Notes: generated by a model not told the origin, from the letters alone. Positions 34,105-42,429 are shown, counted from the first letter of the stretch. The stretch is 64,000 bases of DNA from Chitinophaga oryzae (GCF_012516375.2 NZ_CP051204.2:2046001-2110000), one strand, 5' to 3'. Numbers and translations are program-made.

Positions 34105-35896
34105 CCGAATCGGTTCTATTAATATTAATGCCAACCATATTCCCCATTTCATCAAACAAGCGTTCGGCTACAATCAGACGCATACCTGTATCTTCTGAGG
34201 TGAATATCTCTATATCTTTTACGATTGAGGTTAGCAGTGTCAAAATTTCATCATATCTGGCAGGGAAAACAGGATGCCAACAACCTATTCCTTCACGAGG
34301 CAATGTTAAGGAGGCAGCCTGCTCTTTATCTTTGGTAAGCCACGATCTATGCTTAGCGAAAAAGCTGGTAGCGAAATCGTCAAGAGTATTCACTTTTCCA
34401 CCAAAGCAGTAAAGACGTTTAGCTTCTAGTCCTACAGACAATGATATGAAGCGCTTATTAATCAAATCAACAGTATTTGATAATAAATGTATTACCTGAT
34501 CATCTCCGGTTGTATCAATTATCACATCTGCACCAGACAATAAGGAAGATTCATACTGCAAAACATCCTGTAACGTCTTTCCGCGATACTCCGCGGTTAC
34601 ATGAGGAGAAATATTATTAAGTCGCTCAGCTAGTCGGCATGCCTTACCGTGCCTTACATCTGCCATCGACAGAACATGCCGGCATAAGTTACCAATGTCT
34701 AAAATATCTCGGTCAACTATTGTAATTTTATCAGCGCCCAACCTTATTAGCAGTTCCGATAATGTAGACCCAATTGCACCAGCACCAATCATAACTATAT
34801 TGGATTCTGCGAGCGATTTTGACAACTTCCCTCTAGTTGAAATTTGATCCTTATGCCAATTTTGAGTAAGGCACCATTTTAGTGGGCTGCCCACATGGAA
34901 AAGACTTTTCAGTTGATGATCATTGATGTAATTTCGATTCCGATATCCTTTTGCAGATGGCAACTCAGGCATTTTCAATGCCATCCAGTACAGGGAGTGA
35001 TCTTCTCCGCCATAATTGGCGGCAACAGGAAATCCTAATAGAATAAATGTAGGATAATTAGACTTACATTTCTGTAGTTGTTCTGTCAACAACTGGATTA
35101 ATGGTATCCTCTGCTGTGAGGCAATTTCGATAAGTTCTCCCCATGTTCGTGGCAGCTGATATGGATAGGTAATTGGGAGATCTTGTAATCGCACCCATAT
35201 TGCAGTCACAGGCAAACTTCTTTTATCGGTAATACCTTTCCCCCATTGATAGTTCAACTCGGCTTGTTCTTTTCCAAAACGTTCAATGACATAATACTCG
35301 TTTTCTATAGGTTTCAACTCTGCCATGCCAGATATTTGAGTTATTTGCTTCCACTTTGACAGAGTGTCAGTCCCTTCATTAAAAACAATAACTTCGTTCC
35401 GCCGCGTAGGAGGTAAACAAGGTAACTCGAATGGGTCTCCCGTCTGTACTAATTTGTCCGCGGCGGCTGCTTTTAACCAATCAACAGTGCGTTGAATATG
35501 CCAGGCCAGTTTATCCTCATCATCGGTCGGTTCATCTGTCAACTCTTTACGTCCCCATTTATTCATGCTTGTATTAACGCACACTACACCTTGACGCCAA
35601 GGAACGTCCTTATTTTCGGCATTAAAGGTTTGATGCGGGAATGTTACACTAATGCCATTATTCATGGCAGGACAAATGATAATATCGCCACTTGGATAGC
35701 TGGCACTCACGAGTGCATACCAATCCTGTGTGGAAGCAATATGCGGATGATCAATATCGGAAATATTCAGTCTAAAATGCAGCGACCAACGCTGCATTTT
35801 AGACTGCCACTCAAAGTCTGTAAGCATTTCATATTCTGCTATATCAAGCAATCTCCTGCGAGCCACTCGTAATACAGATGGTATATCTTTACTCAT
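34094..35896 (-). CDS. cap2: Cap2-like E2-E1 ubiquitin-transferase fusion of CBASS
   Basis: The 600-residue protein has an E2-like N-terminus with FPHQTFN and Cys106 in WRQGVVCVNTS as the probable E2 cysteine. It has an E1 (ThiF-like) adenylation domain with the nucleotide loop IGAGAIGSTLSELLIRLGAD (about 370-389), DRDILDIGNLCRH, and Cys539 in REGIGCWHP as the probable E1 cysteine. In type II CBASS Cap2 conjugates the CD-NTase C-terminus to cell targets, which primes its activity. The start overlaps the CD-NTase stop by 4 bases (ATGA) and the end overlaps cap3. Confidence 0.92.
   Translation of the reverse strand: MSKDIPSVLRVARRRLLDIAEYEMLTDFEWQSKMQRWSLHFRLNISDIDHPHIASTQDWYALVSASYPSGDIIICPAMNNGISVTFPHQTFNAENKDVPWRQGVVCVNTSMNKWGRKELTDEPTDDEDKLAWHIQRTVDWLKAAAADKLVQTGDPFELPCLPPTRRNEVIVFNEGTDTLSKWKQITQISGMAELKPIENEYYVIERFGKEQAELNYQWGKGITDKRSLPVTAIWVRLQDLPITYPYQLPRTWGELIEIASQQRIPLIQLLTEQLQKCKSNYPTFILLGFPVAANYGGEDHSLYWMALKMPELPSAKGYRNRNYINDHQLKSLFHVGSPLKWCLTQNWHKDQISTRGKLSKSLAESNIVMIGAGAIGSTLSELLIRLGADKITIVDRDILDIGNLCRHVLSMADVRHGKACRLAERLNNISPHVTAEYRGKTLQDVLQYESSLLSGADVIIDTTGDDQVIHLLSNTVDLINKRFISLSVGLEAKRLYCFGGKVNTLDDFATSFFAKHRSWLTKDKEQAASLTLPREGIGCWHPVFPARYDEILTLLTSIVKDIEIFTSEDTGMRLIVAERLFDEMGNMVGININRTDSDGI
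35768..35806. repeat. 17-bp perfect palindrome inside cap2
   Basis: 35768-35784 and 35790-35806 are exact inverted repeats with a 5-nt spacer, within the codons for SKMQRWSLHFRLN. The same design (long perfect arms, 5-nt spacer) recurs in cap3 at 33624 and at 32416. Confidence 0.75.
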
Positions 35897-37056
35897 CCGA
35901 AACGGCCACCTCCTATGGCAGTAGGTGCTGTCCGGGGAGTAAATCCACCACTAGATGAACCACTGGCACCACTTTTACTATCACTGCCTTGAGGAGGATC
36001 TGGAAATTTATCTCCAAAAATAGATTTCCAAAGTTTTACTTTCTCCTCAATAGTATCTGCATCATATGCCTGACGAGCAATAGCTGCATAGTCTTTAATA
36101 TGATCGTAGAATTTAATAAAATCATCCTTACTAATACGTTTCCATACATTGTGGTTTGGGACACCCCTGTCCGGCAATACTGGTACACTCGAAAGAGCTC
36201 TATCGAAGCGGTAATTGTTGACGATATTCTCAAATACCCTAACCACACCTTCGGCAACTGAAGCAATGTTACTTGGGCAGCAATCTCCGACCATATGTTC
36301 CAGTGGGTAACCCTTTGGATGTTTAATATCAGTTAATTTCTCCAGCCGAAACCATTTTATTGCTTTAACAACATTAACATAATGCCCACCTGTCGCCGCA
36401 TTTTTTTCATTGGTCCAGCGAATTTGCTCCAGAGGATGGGTTTCAACCCATTGAGCTGCATCCCGATCGGGAATCCAAAGCGGAGCAGTTTTCCACTCAG
36501 GTGTATCTTTTGCAGTTTTATTCAGCTCTCCAATAGCACGTCCAAACTGATCTACTGCAGGATCAAAATAATTTTTGACTAAGCGCCAAGGATAACGGGT
36601 AGTATAATCCTCGAGCATCAGTTCAGACTGAACGCTTCTCGACTGATACACTTCTTTTGCCTCTACCTCGGAGGGGGCAGATGTAATTACAATGTCCAGA
36701 TCTACATACGAAAGCTCTATACCAATCGATCTACCCTGTATGCGATATTTGCCTTTATAGTACTTTTCCATGAAAGGTATAAACAAGTCAATAACCTCTT
36801 CTGGCGTAACATTATCCTTATCTATGTTTGTAACAACAATTACATCCACGTCCGCCCGCTTTTCTCCTAATGGCCTTATCGCTGTAGCTCTGCGATAGCT
36901 TCCCTGTAAAAAAGTAGCAATGATGTATTTGGATAATTCGGGGTCACCTTGTAATCGGTCACGTAAGGTCTTATGGCCCTTTTTCAGATCATTTTTCTGG
37001 GTTTGTGTTAATCTGATTTCCGCCAGGAAATCATCGAAGTAAGAATTTATATTCAT
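35893..37056 (-). CDS. CBASS CD-NTase (cGAS/DncV-like nucleotidyltransferase)
   Basis: The 387-residue enzyme carries the nucleotidyltransferase motif GSYRRATAIRPLG (Gly52-Ser53), the acidic pair Asp69 and Asp71 in ADVDVIVV, and a third acidic site at Asp119/Asp121 in YVDLDIVITS. It should make a cyclic oligonucleotide signal on phage infection. The C-terminal 35 residues are disordered, Gly/Ser-rich and end GGGRFG; a C-terminal glycine is what Cap2 joins to targets. It lies between the effector gene (2-base gap) and cap2 (4-base overlap). Confidence 0.92.
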   Translation of the reverse strand: MNINSYFDDFLAEIRLTQTQKNDLKKGHKTLRDRLQGDPELSKYIIATFLQGSYRRATAIRPLGEKRADVDVIVVTNIDKDNVTPEEVIDLFIPFMEKYYKGKYRIQGRSIGIELSYVDLDIVITSAPSEVEAKEVYQSRSVQSELMLEDYTTRYPWRLVKNYFDPAVDQFGRAIGELNKTAKDTPEWKTAPLWIPDRDAAQWVETHPLEQIRWTNEKNAATGGHYVNVVKAIKWFRLEKLTDIKHPKGYPLEHMVGDCCPSNIASVAEGVVRVFENIVNNYRFDRALSSVPVLPDRGVPNHNVWKRISKDDFIKFYDHIKDYAAIARQAYDADTIEEKVKLWKSIFGDKFPDPPQGSDSKSGASGSSSGGFTPRTAPTAIGGGRFG

Positions 37057-37058
37057 GA

Positions 37059-38600
37059 TTAGTGTTTTAAAATTGGTAAAGAGATTGTTTGATGATAACT
37101 ACCGTCACGTGTCTGTTCAAAATCATATTCGAATAGTACAATTTTCCCCAAAGGACCAGCCAGTTGACCAAAGAAGAATGCAAATGCTACGGGAGCACTC
37201 ATGTATAATCGAACAGTAGCACCAGATCCCAATGATTGCTTTTCTCTCCTTATTCTTGCAATTAATTCCTGTACGGCAGTATAAATATGGTTACCACTTT
37301 TGAATACCGTTCCTGACGGAGCAGGGTTAATTAACGCCGATAATATGGTACCAGGTCGTGACTGTTGCATTTGTTCAAATTGCAGTACATCATGGAGAAT
37401 ATCGTGTGTAACACTAACGCATACCGTCAAATCATTTCCACCGCTTTCAGGAAAATGTGTACTAAAGTCCCAATTATTACTAGGCTGCTGAGGGAGGGTA
37501 TCCAAATCCACAGACCATAGCAATTTCTTATTAGCTGTTTTTTGTACAACCGATGCTACAACTCCGGATTTCGAGTTTAAAACATACCCCATACCGAAAG
37601 CCAGTGAAAGGTGGGTATCCAGATGCAATTTGACCGGCTTCCGTGCATCGATAGCTTTCTGTGCTAACATCTGTATTTCATCATATATTTCTGGCCAGGA
37701 TACTTTCTCGCCAGGAAACCTTCCAACAAACTTGTCTAACAGACATAGCATATCGTGTACTTCAAGATGTAGCTCCTGCGCTCCTTTGTAAAAACTACGA
37801 ACACCAATTACATGTACATCTTCAGTAATAACTTCACTTAATACAATACCCTCTTCCTCACAAATCCTTTGAAGCTCATCTCTGGTAAACTCTTTCCGAC
37901 CTCCAGCATGCAATCGTTGAATCAGTTCTACAAGTCCACCTAAACTCCTTTGATCAGGTGTTAAGGGCTGCAGTTTAGCTAATTCGAGCCTCTCTGAAAG
38001 CATATCTAAAAACAGATCTATGTCGGGGTAGGAATGGCGTATGCGTAGTGGAGTAAGTACTTTCCTCAGCTCGTCATCTGTTTCAATTTGTAAATGTTCT
38101 CTCCATGCCCGCCTTATCTTACCAAACTTCGATGAATCACTTTTCCCATCAAAGAGGATTTCCATTCTTAAGGCACCACCACTGCCAATCAGCACCCCCA
38201 GCGGATCTTTGGTATCCACTCCCCAGGTATTGATGATAATAAATCGCGAGTTTGTGACGATTTGATCGTCCTGCTTATAAATATCATAAAGACGACTTAG
38301 AATAGTTGCCTTCGTGGTACCGATAAAATCAGGGTCAATGAGAGCAGCACATGTAAACGCTTTTGCCTGACTGACATGATGTTTAATTTGAAAATGATCT
38401 TTTGTGATAAGAAGATCATCGCACCTTCTTCCCGGCGCCACATATTGCGTTACCACATCATCATAGCCAGCCGTAGTATTTGATTCCCAGGTGACTTTTT
38501 CGACATACTGATTGGGGCGAAGTAACTTTGTTGCCTCACTCCAGAAGAACAGGGCCTGATAGTGATCACCCTGCAATCTTGCAATTACATTTTCAGCCAT
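37059..38600 (-). CDS. cap4: Cap4-like nuclease-SAVED effector of CBASS
   Basis: The 513-residue protein has an N-terminal DUF4297-type PD-(D/E)xK nuclease with GDHYQALFFW, Asp47/Asp48 in AGYDDVV and the Gln71-x-Lys73 pair in FQIKHH. A central linker spans about 150-310. The C-terminal SAVED sensor (about 330-513) shows LHLDTHLSLAFGMGYVL, VCVSVTHDI and LYMSAPVAFAFFFGQL. SAVED binds the cyclic oligonucleotide and switches on DNA cleavage. As first gene of the operon, its upstream region should hold the CBASS promoter; no exact -7 match is obvious there. Confidence 0.85.
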   Translation of the reverse strand: MAENVIARLQGDHYQALFFWSEATKLLRPNQYVEKVTWESNTTAGYDDVVTQYVAPGRRCDDLLITKDHFQIKHHVSQAKAFTCAALIDPDFIGTTKATILSRLYDIYKQDDQIVTNSRFIIINTWGVDTKDPLGVLIGSGGALRMEILFDGKSDSSKFGKIRRAWREHLQIETDDELRKVLTPLRIRHSYPDIDLFLDMLSERLELAKLQPLTPDQRSLGGLVELIQRLHAGGRKEFTRDELQRICEEEGIVLSEVITEDVHVIGVRSFYKGAQELHLEVHDMLCLLDKFVGRFPGEKVSWPEIYDEIQMLAQKAIDARKPVKLHLDTHLSLAFGMGYVLNSKSGVVASVVQKTANKKLLWSVDLDTLPQQPSNNWDFSTHFPESGGNDLTVCVSVTHDILHDVLQFEQMQQSRPGTILSALINPAPSGTVFKSGNHIYTAVQELIARIRREKQSLGSGATVRLYMSAPVAFAFFFGQLAGPLGKIVLFEYDFEQTRDGSYHQTISLPILKH

Positions 38601-38870
38601 AATGTTTGTAAAAAATAAGTGTTAATCGCATCCTCCTGTAAACAGGTCTGATGCACTACGTTAATAAATGCCTCTAAATAAGAGTGTGTGAGATTCAAAC
38701 AAATAAATCTGGCATTTTCAGGGAATCATTTTTTTGGGGTTTCTAATCATTGCTATGAAGTAGAAAGTAAAATTGTGTTTTTGAAAGAACGTAACAAAAA
38801 CAACAATAACAATCTTAACCATTCAATGATGGCAAGCCGTTGGGGTCTTTAAATAAGCTGGGGCTGTATC

Positions 38871-38901
38871 TTGTTTTTAAGATAATTTATTATTACCTTT
38901 G
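38871..38901 (+). promoter_or_regulatory. Consensus Bacteroidota promoter without a gene
   Basis: TTG at 38871-38873 and TACCTTTG at 38894-38901 are separated by 20 bases, the best -33/-7 match I see in the window. No ORF follows on the plus strand before a terminator at 39047. Confidence 0.65.
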
Positions 38902-38907
38902 CAAAAG

Positions 38908-39047
38908 AATACAGAACCCCCTCTTAAGAAGTGCCTTAATAGGAAGCTAAAAAGCCCAGTGTTTTTAAAATTAAATGTTCTGCTATTTAAAACTCTTAAA
39001 ACCGCTTACATCCGTCGACCAAAACTGATTGTAAGTGGTTTTTTTAT
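38908..39047 (+). ncRNA. Candidate small RNA of about 140 nt
   Basis: Transcription from the promoter at 38871-38901 should start near 38908 and stop at the hairpin and T run ending at about 39047. The RNA would contain no ORF of note. It lies between the CBASS effector gene and the coiled-coil gene at 39048, antisense to neither. No known family is recognised. Confidence 0.5.
38999..39047 (+). terminator. Intrinsic terminator of the candidate small RNA
   Basis: AAACCGCTTACA (38999-39010) pairs with TGTAAGTGGTTT (39030-39041) with one G-U pair and is followed by TTTT and AT-rich sequence on the plus strand. On the minus strand it could also end the 39048 gene. Confidence 0.7.
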
Positions 39048-39572
39048 TTAAAAAGGCAGATCATCATCCCCATCTCCAAATATAATTGTTCCATAATCTT
39101 CTTGTTTTTTGTCTTCAAATCCCTTTTTATTCTCGAAACCATCATTCAGGATGTAGTATGCGTTCTCACCGCTATCATTCTGGACTCTACCAAACTCTTC
39201 ATCAGTCTTAACGCTTAGAGTTGATGATACACTGGCTACGACCCTTTTCCTATCACTGATAAACTCTGGTTCATATTCTGATAATGAATCAACTATTTGC
39301 TTAGTCGAAAGCGGAGCGTCTGCCTGCCTAAGCGCAAACATAATTTTACGCACCCATGGCCATTTCTCCGAATATACCTCATCTCCTTTTATCAAAGGTA
39401 TTTCAGCATTGGTACTACGACTCGATTGTCTCAACTGCATAATAATAGCACTGATCTCCTTCAGCTGCTCCTCCAGATTATTGACTTCTATACGAATCTG
39501 CCTTTGCTTTTCAACATAGAAATCAATCAGATCCTTCACATATGCTTCCTTTATTTCTATATTAACTGCCAT
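39048..39572 (-). CDS. Coiled-coil / winged-helix protein
   Basis: The 174-residue protein starts at MAVNIEIKEAYVKDLIDFYV; the start ten codons upstream would precede the predicted start of transcription. An N-terminal coiled coil spans about 18-55 (QRQIRIEVNNLEEQLKEISA). A segment WPWVRKIMFALRQADAPLST with later SDRKRVVASVSSTLSV looks like a winged helix. The acidic C-terminus ends GDGDDDLPF. It could be a regulator in the CBASS module but has its own promoter; no family is assigned. Confidence 0.6.
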   Translation of the reverse strand: MAVNIEIKEAYVKDLIDFYVEKQRQIRIEVNNLEEQLKEISAIIMQLRQSSRSTNAEIPLIKGDEVYSEKWPWVRKIMFALRQADAPLSTKQIVDSLSEYEPEFISDRKRVVASVSSTLSVKTDEEFGRVQNDSGENAYYILNDGFENKKGFEDKKQEDYGTIIFGDGDDDLPF

Positions 39573-39953
39573 CGATATTACTTTAATACTGCAAATATAC
39601 ATCCGCTCGCTTCACCAACCAAATTTATTCTTTCGTTTCTCTTTATTCTATCGATTCTTTCTTGATCGTCTAGACGACACCTAAATTGTCAAAAAAGCAT
39701 AAAATTTTGTTAAATTAGTATTTTTAAACAGGTAAAATTTGGAATTCTAAAAAAATATAAACGAAATACTCTAAATACACCGTTTTATAATACCGATTCG
39801 CTGAATTTCATATTTTAAATAATAATTATTGATATAGCACTAAAAAACAGCGATATACTATTGAGCATTTAAATAGCCTTTTAAGAAATTATTGATTAGC
39901 TATATATCAAAGCAGACGTGCCTTTCAGCCTGTCTGCCTTGATAAAGTTAGAC
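39573..39953. other. AT-rich gap between coiled-coil gene and integrase
   Basis: It contains the promoter of the 39048 gene and a 12-bp perfect palindrome TCGTCTAGACGA at 39665-39676. Otherwise it is very AT-rich with no ORF of note. Confidence 0.5.
39592..39622 (-). promoter_or_regulatory. Promoter of the coiled-coil gene
   Basis: On the minus strand, TATATTTG (complement of 39592-39599) is preceded by a TTTG (complement of 39620-39623) at 20 bases. The predicted start near 39585 is only about 13 bases upstream of the ATG at 39572. Confidence 0.6.
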
Positions 39954-41222
39954 TCAAGCCACAGCCTTGCTCAGCATAGATTCCGGCAATTTGAGGTTAA
40001 ACCGGTTCTTCAATACCAGCATGTCTTCACTCACTTTGCTGGCTACAATCTTCGCATATATCTGCGTGGTGCGTATGGATTTATGCCCTAACATGGCGCT
40101 CACGGTTTCCAGAGGTACACCGTTGGCCAGCGTTACCGTGGTGGCAAAGGTATGCCGCGCAGTATGGGTGGTAAGATTCTTTTCTATGCCGCAGAGGTCC
40201 GCAATTTCTTTGAGGTATCCGTTAAAACGCTGATTACTTTTGATGGGTAACAGTACATTGTTAGCAACACAATGCGGATGTTCGCGGTACTTCCGCAGGA
40301 TCTCTTTAGCCAACGGCAACAGAGGAACGTTTTCACGGCACCAGGTCTTTTCCCTGTTTTTCACAATCCAATCTTCGCCATCGAAGTATTTAGTGATACT
40401 GTCAGGAGTAAGCAGCTGCGCATCTTTATAGGCGTAGCCGGTAAGTGTCATAAATACGTAGGCGTCTTTGGCTTCCTGTAGGCGGGGAATGGAGAATTCT
40501 TTATGATATAGTTTGCTGAGTTCTGCCACGGTAAGTATATCCCGCTCCGGGTTGATATAGGAACATACATAATCCTGCAAGGGGTTACACTGCAACCATT
40601 TCCGCTGGACCGCCAGTTTTAACAGCTGCTTGGTGTTCTTCAGGTATTTCATAGCGGTGTTATCCTGGATACCTTCTGTAAGGGTGAGATAATCGAAGAA
40701 ATCTTCCGCGAAAGAAAACTCAATGCTATCGAGCGGAATATCTTTCATTTTCAGGACACCGGAAAGAAAGGCTGTGATCTTATCCTTTGTAGTGAGCCAT
40801 TTTTTATAGGTGCTGTTTTCGCGCTTTCCCTTATCCACCTTCTCTTTGAACTTCCCGTTATGAAAATCTACGACCTGCAGCAGTGTTTGTTTTTCCTGAT
40901 GAACACCCAGGTAAGCGTTTTTTATCATAGTAGGAGTAACAGTTGATCCCTGCTTCTTCAGCAGGTTGTAGTGCCGGAGTAGCTCACCTCTGACGTGTTG
41001 CAGCTGGTTGTTTATCTCAATGGCCTCTGCTGACTTTCCCATAAAGATGCCGGCTTCTTTGTTGAATTTCGCGGGGTCAACTTTATAGCCCAGTGAAAAA
41101 CCATCCCGGGGAAAGCCCGTAACTGTTATACGGACGCAGATGGTTGCTTTGCCATCAGGGTTCATGTTACTGTACCGGAGATGAAAGAGGATTGATAAAT
41201 CTTGACTTACTTTCATAGTCAA
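39954..41222 (-). CDS. Tyrosine site-specific integrase
   Basis: The 422-residue protein has an N-terminal arm-binding segment (MKVSQDLSILFHLRYSN), a SAM-like core-binding domain (about 100-210), and a catalytic domain with THTARHTFATTVTLANGVPL (HxxR) and LGHKSIRTTQIYAKI (catalytic Tyr). The usual first arginine region reads LTGYAYKDAQLL, as in many Bacteroidota integrases. It sits about 250 bases from tRNA-Lys, is transcribed away from it, and should integrate the element at the tRNA 3' end. Confidence 0.9.
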   Translation of the reverse strand: MTMKVSQDLSILFHLRYSNMNPDGKATICVRITVTGFPRDGFSLGYKVDPAKFNKEAGIFMGKSAEAIEINNQLQHVRGELLRHYNLLKKQGSTVTPTMIKNAYLGVHQEKQTLLQVVDFHNGKFKEKVDKGKRENSTYKKWLTTKDKITAFLSGVLKMKDIPLDSIEFSFAEDFFDYLTLTEGIQDNTAMKYLKNTKQLLKLAVQRKWLQCNPLQDYVCSYINPERDILTVAELSKLYHKEFSIPRLQEAKDAYVFMTLTGYAYKDAQLLTPDSITKYFDGEDWIVKNREKTWCRENVPLLPLAKEILRKYREHPHCVANNVLLPIKSNQRFNGYLKEIADLCGIEKNLTTHTARHTFATTVTLANGVPLETVSAMLGHKSIRTTQIYAKIVASKVSEDMLVLKNRFNLKLPESMLSKAVA

Positions 41223-41314
41223 ATAAGTTTTAGGTTACCGATTTTTGGTTTTGTTTGGTTTGTTTTGTTTCGGTTTGCAAGTCCTAAAACCTTTTACTGG
41301 TAAGCATCTCCCAG

Positions 41315-41359
41315 AAAAAAGGATACAGTAAACTTAGTTTTTTTACTGTATCCTTTTTT
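41315..41359. terminator. Perfect 18-bp hairpin upstream of the integrase
   Basis: 41315-41332 and 41342-41359 are exact inverted repeats with A6/T6 ends and a 9-nt loop. The arms contain the TGTATCC motif. It could stop read-through from the tRNA, act as integrase-binding DNA, or both. Confidence 0.6.
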
Positions 41360-41411
41360 GTATCCTCTCAGATTCGTTTGATATGATTTATCTTTTCATC
41401 TCAAAAACAGA

Positions 41412-41445
41412 AAAGCCGCTTAAATCCTACGATTCAAGCGGCTTT
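41412..41445. terminator. Hairpin terminator after tRNA-Lys
   Basis: AAAGCCGCTT (41412-41421) and AAGCGGCTTT (41436-41445) form a 10-bp stem. On the minus strand it is followed by TCTGTTTTTG, 24 bases after the tRNA 3' end. Confidence 0.65.
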
Positions 41446-41468
41446 AATTTCCTTTGATATTCTTGTAG

Positions 41469-41484
41469 TGATCCCGCTGGGACT
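41469..41484. repeat. Right att repeat in tRNA-Lys
   Basis: TGATCCCGCTGGGACT matches 28378-28393 at 15 of 16 bases. It lies in the acceptor and T-arm part of the tRNA, the usual target of tyrosine integrases. Confidence 0.6.
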
Positions 41485-41541
41485 CGAACCCAGGGCCCAT
41501 ACATTAAAAGTGTATTGCTCTACCAACTGAGCTACGGAATC
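41469..41541 (-). tRNA. tRNA-Lys (TTT anticodon)
   Basis: The 73-nt minus-strand gene folds as a cloverleaf: acceptor GATTCCG with CGGGATC plus discriminator A, D-arm with AGCTCAGTTGGTAGAGC, an anticodon stem around CTTTTAA, and a T-arm ending GGTTCGAGTCCC. The anticodon is TTT. No CCA is encoded. The 3' end forms the right att site of the element. Confidence 0.95.
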
Positions 41542-41601
41542 GTTTTCAATTGATTGGAGCGCGAAGGTATGTAATTATTTCATACTTCCAAAAAAATATT
41601 T

Positions 41602-42336
41602 TTACGGAACGATCAATCTATCCCCGAAGCTATCGCCGATAGTGGCTTTCAGCTTTTCTTTGGTCAGGTAGCAGTGGTTGATAGCTTCCATGTGTACTGC
41701 TGTCACGCGGGTATTGGCGGGATGTTGCAGTACCTGCAGCACGTCTTCTGCTGTCATGGTGATGGGATCGCCGGTGAGGAATTGGGCGGCGCCGGCGTTG
41801 ACGATGGTGTCGGTGGGTTGGTACTGGTCCATTGCGGCTTTGACTTCATCGCACCAGATGGTGTCGCCGGCGATGTAGAGGCGGTCGGCACCTTCTTCCA
41901 GCACGAAGCCGGATACGGGCGCCATCAGTTTCCCGATGTCGCCGGTGCCGTGTTGTCCACCGGTGCGGGATATACGAATACCTTCCCAGGTGGTGGAGGT
42001 GTCTACAGGGACCAGGTTATGGAAGCCTTGTGCGGTGAGCTTTTCCGTGTCTTCCGGCTGACAGAACAGCGGCAGGTGTTTGGGTACCAGTTGTTGCGCG
42101 GCTACATCCCAGTGATCGCGGTGCAGGTGGGTTACGATGACCGCATCGATGGTGTCCAGCAGTGCTGCCAGTTCGGTATGACTGAGCGGCAGGTCGATGA
42201 GCGGATTGCGGCGGGTATTGGCAGCGTTGGGTACTGTATCGAGCGCGTCTTTGTGGCTGAGCATCGGGTCAACCAGTATTTTATGGGTACCCCATGCTAC
42301 CACTACGGTAGCGTGGCGGAGAAAATGAATATGCAT
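41602..42336 (-). CDS. MBL-fold metallo-hydrolase
   Basis: The 244-residue protein starts at MHIHFLRHATVVVAWGTHKI, which is downstream of a -7 element; a start 24 codons upstream would precede it. The metal motif is THLHRDHWD (HxHxDH), followed by RISRTGGQHG, AGDTIWCDEV and VHMEAINHC. The layout is close to the UlaG/RomA-like branch of lactonase-type MBL enzymes, but the substrate is unknown. It is the first chromosomal gene to the right of the element. Confidence 0.85.
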   Translation of the reverse strand: MHIHFLRHATVVVAWGTHKILVDPMLSHKDALDTVPNAANTRRNPLIDLPLSHTELAALLDTIDAVIVTHLHRDHWDVAAQQLVPKHLPLFCQPEDTEKLTAQGFHNLVPVDTSTTWEGIRISRTGGQHGTGDIGKLMAPVSGFVLEEGADRLYIAGDTIWCDEVKAAMDQYQPTDTIVNAGAAQFLTGDPITMTAEDVLQVLQHPANTRVTAVHMEAINHCYLTKEKLKATIGDSFGDRLIVP

Positions 42337-42355
42337 GACAGCGAAAGATTTGTAA

Positions 42356-42363
42356 CAAATATA
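42356..42363 (-). promoter_or_regulatory. -7 element of the MBL hydrolase gene
   Basis: CAAATATA is the complement of TATATTTG (TAnnTTTG), 20 bases upstream of the chosen ATG at 42336. It excludes the longer ORF start. Confidence 0.5.
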
Positions 42364-42429
42364 GCGCAAAAAATAGTCCGTGCCTGCTAAGCACGGACCG
42401 GTTGTCATATAACGCTAATGAATAAACGT

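Larger units (their letters stand above)
38601..39047. other. CBASS upstream region with a plus-strand promoter-terminator pair
   Basis: No ORF is convincing. The left part is the leader of the effector gene, with a small dyad CCTGTAAACAGG near 38635. The right part holds a plus-strand promoter and terminator described separately. Confidence 0.5.
28378..41484. mobile_element. Integrative element at tRNA-Lys carrying CBASS
   Basis: The region is bounded by a 16-bp repeat with one mismatch, at 28378-28393 and at the 3' end of tRNA-Lys at 41469-41484. A tyrosine integrase faces away from the tRNA. The DNA between is AT-richer than the flanks. It holds typical mobile-element genes, a toxin locus and a type II CBASS operon. 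A decayed integrase 3' end at 33352 suggests that two elements fused or integrated in tandem. No conjugation or mobilisation gene is visible, so it is probably defective or a passenger element. Confidence 0.75.

Noticed and set aside
38908..39047. 6S RNA or tmRNA
   Set aside because: No characteristic long bubble-stem or tRNA-like ends are seen; it stays an unassigned candidate.
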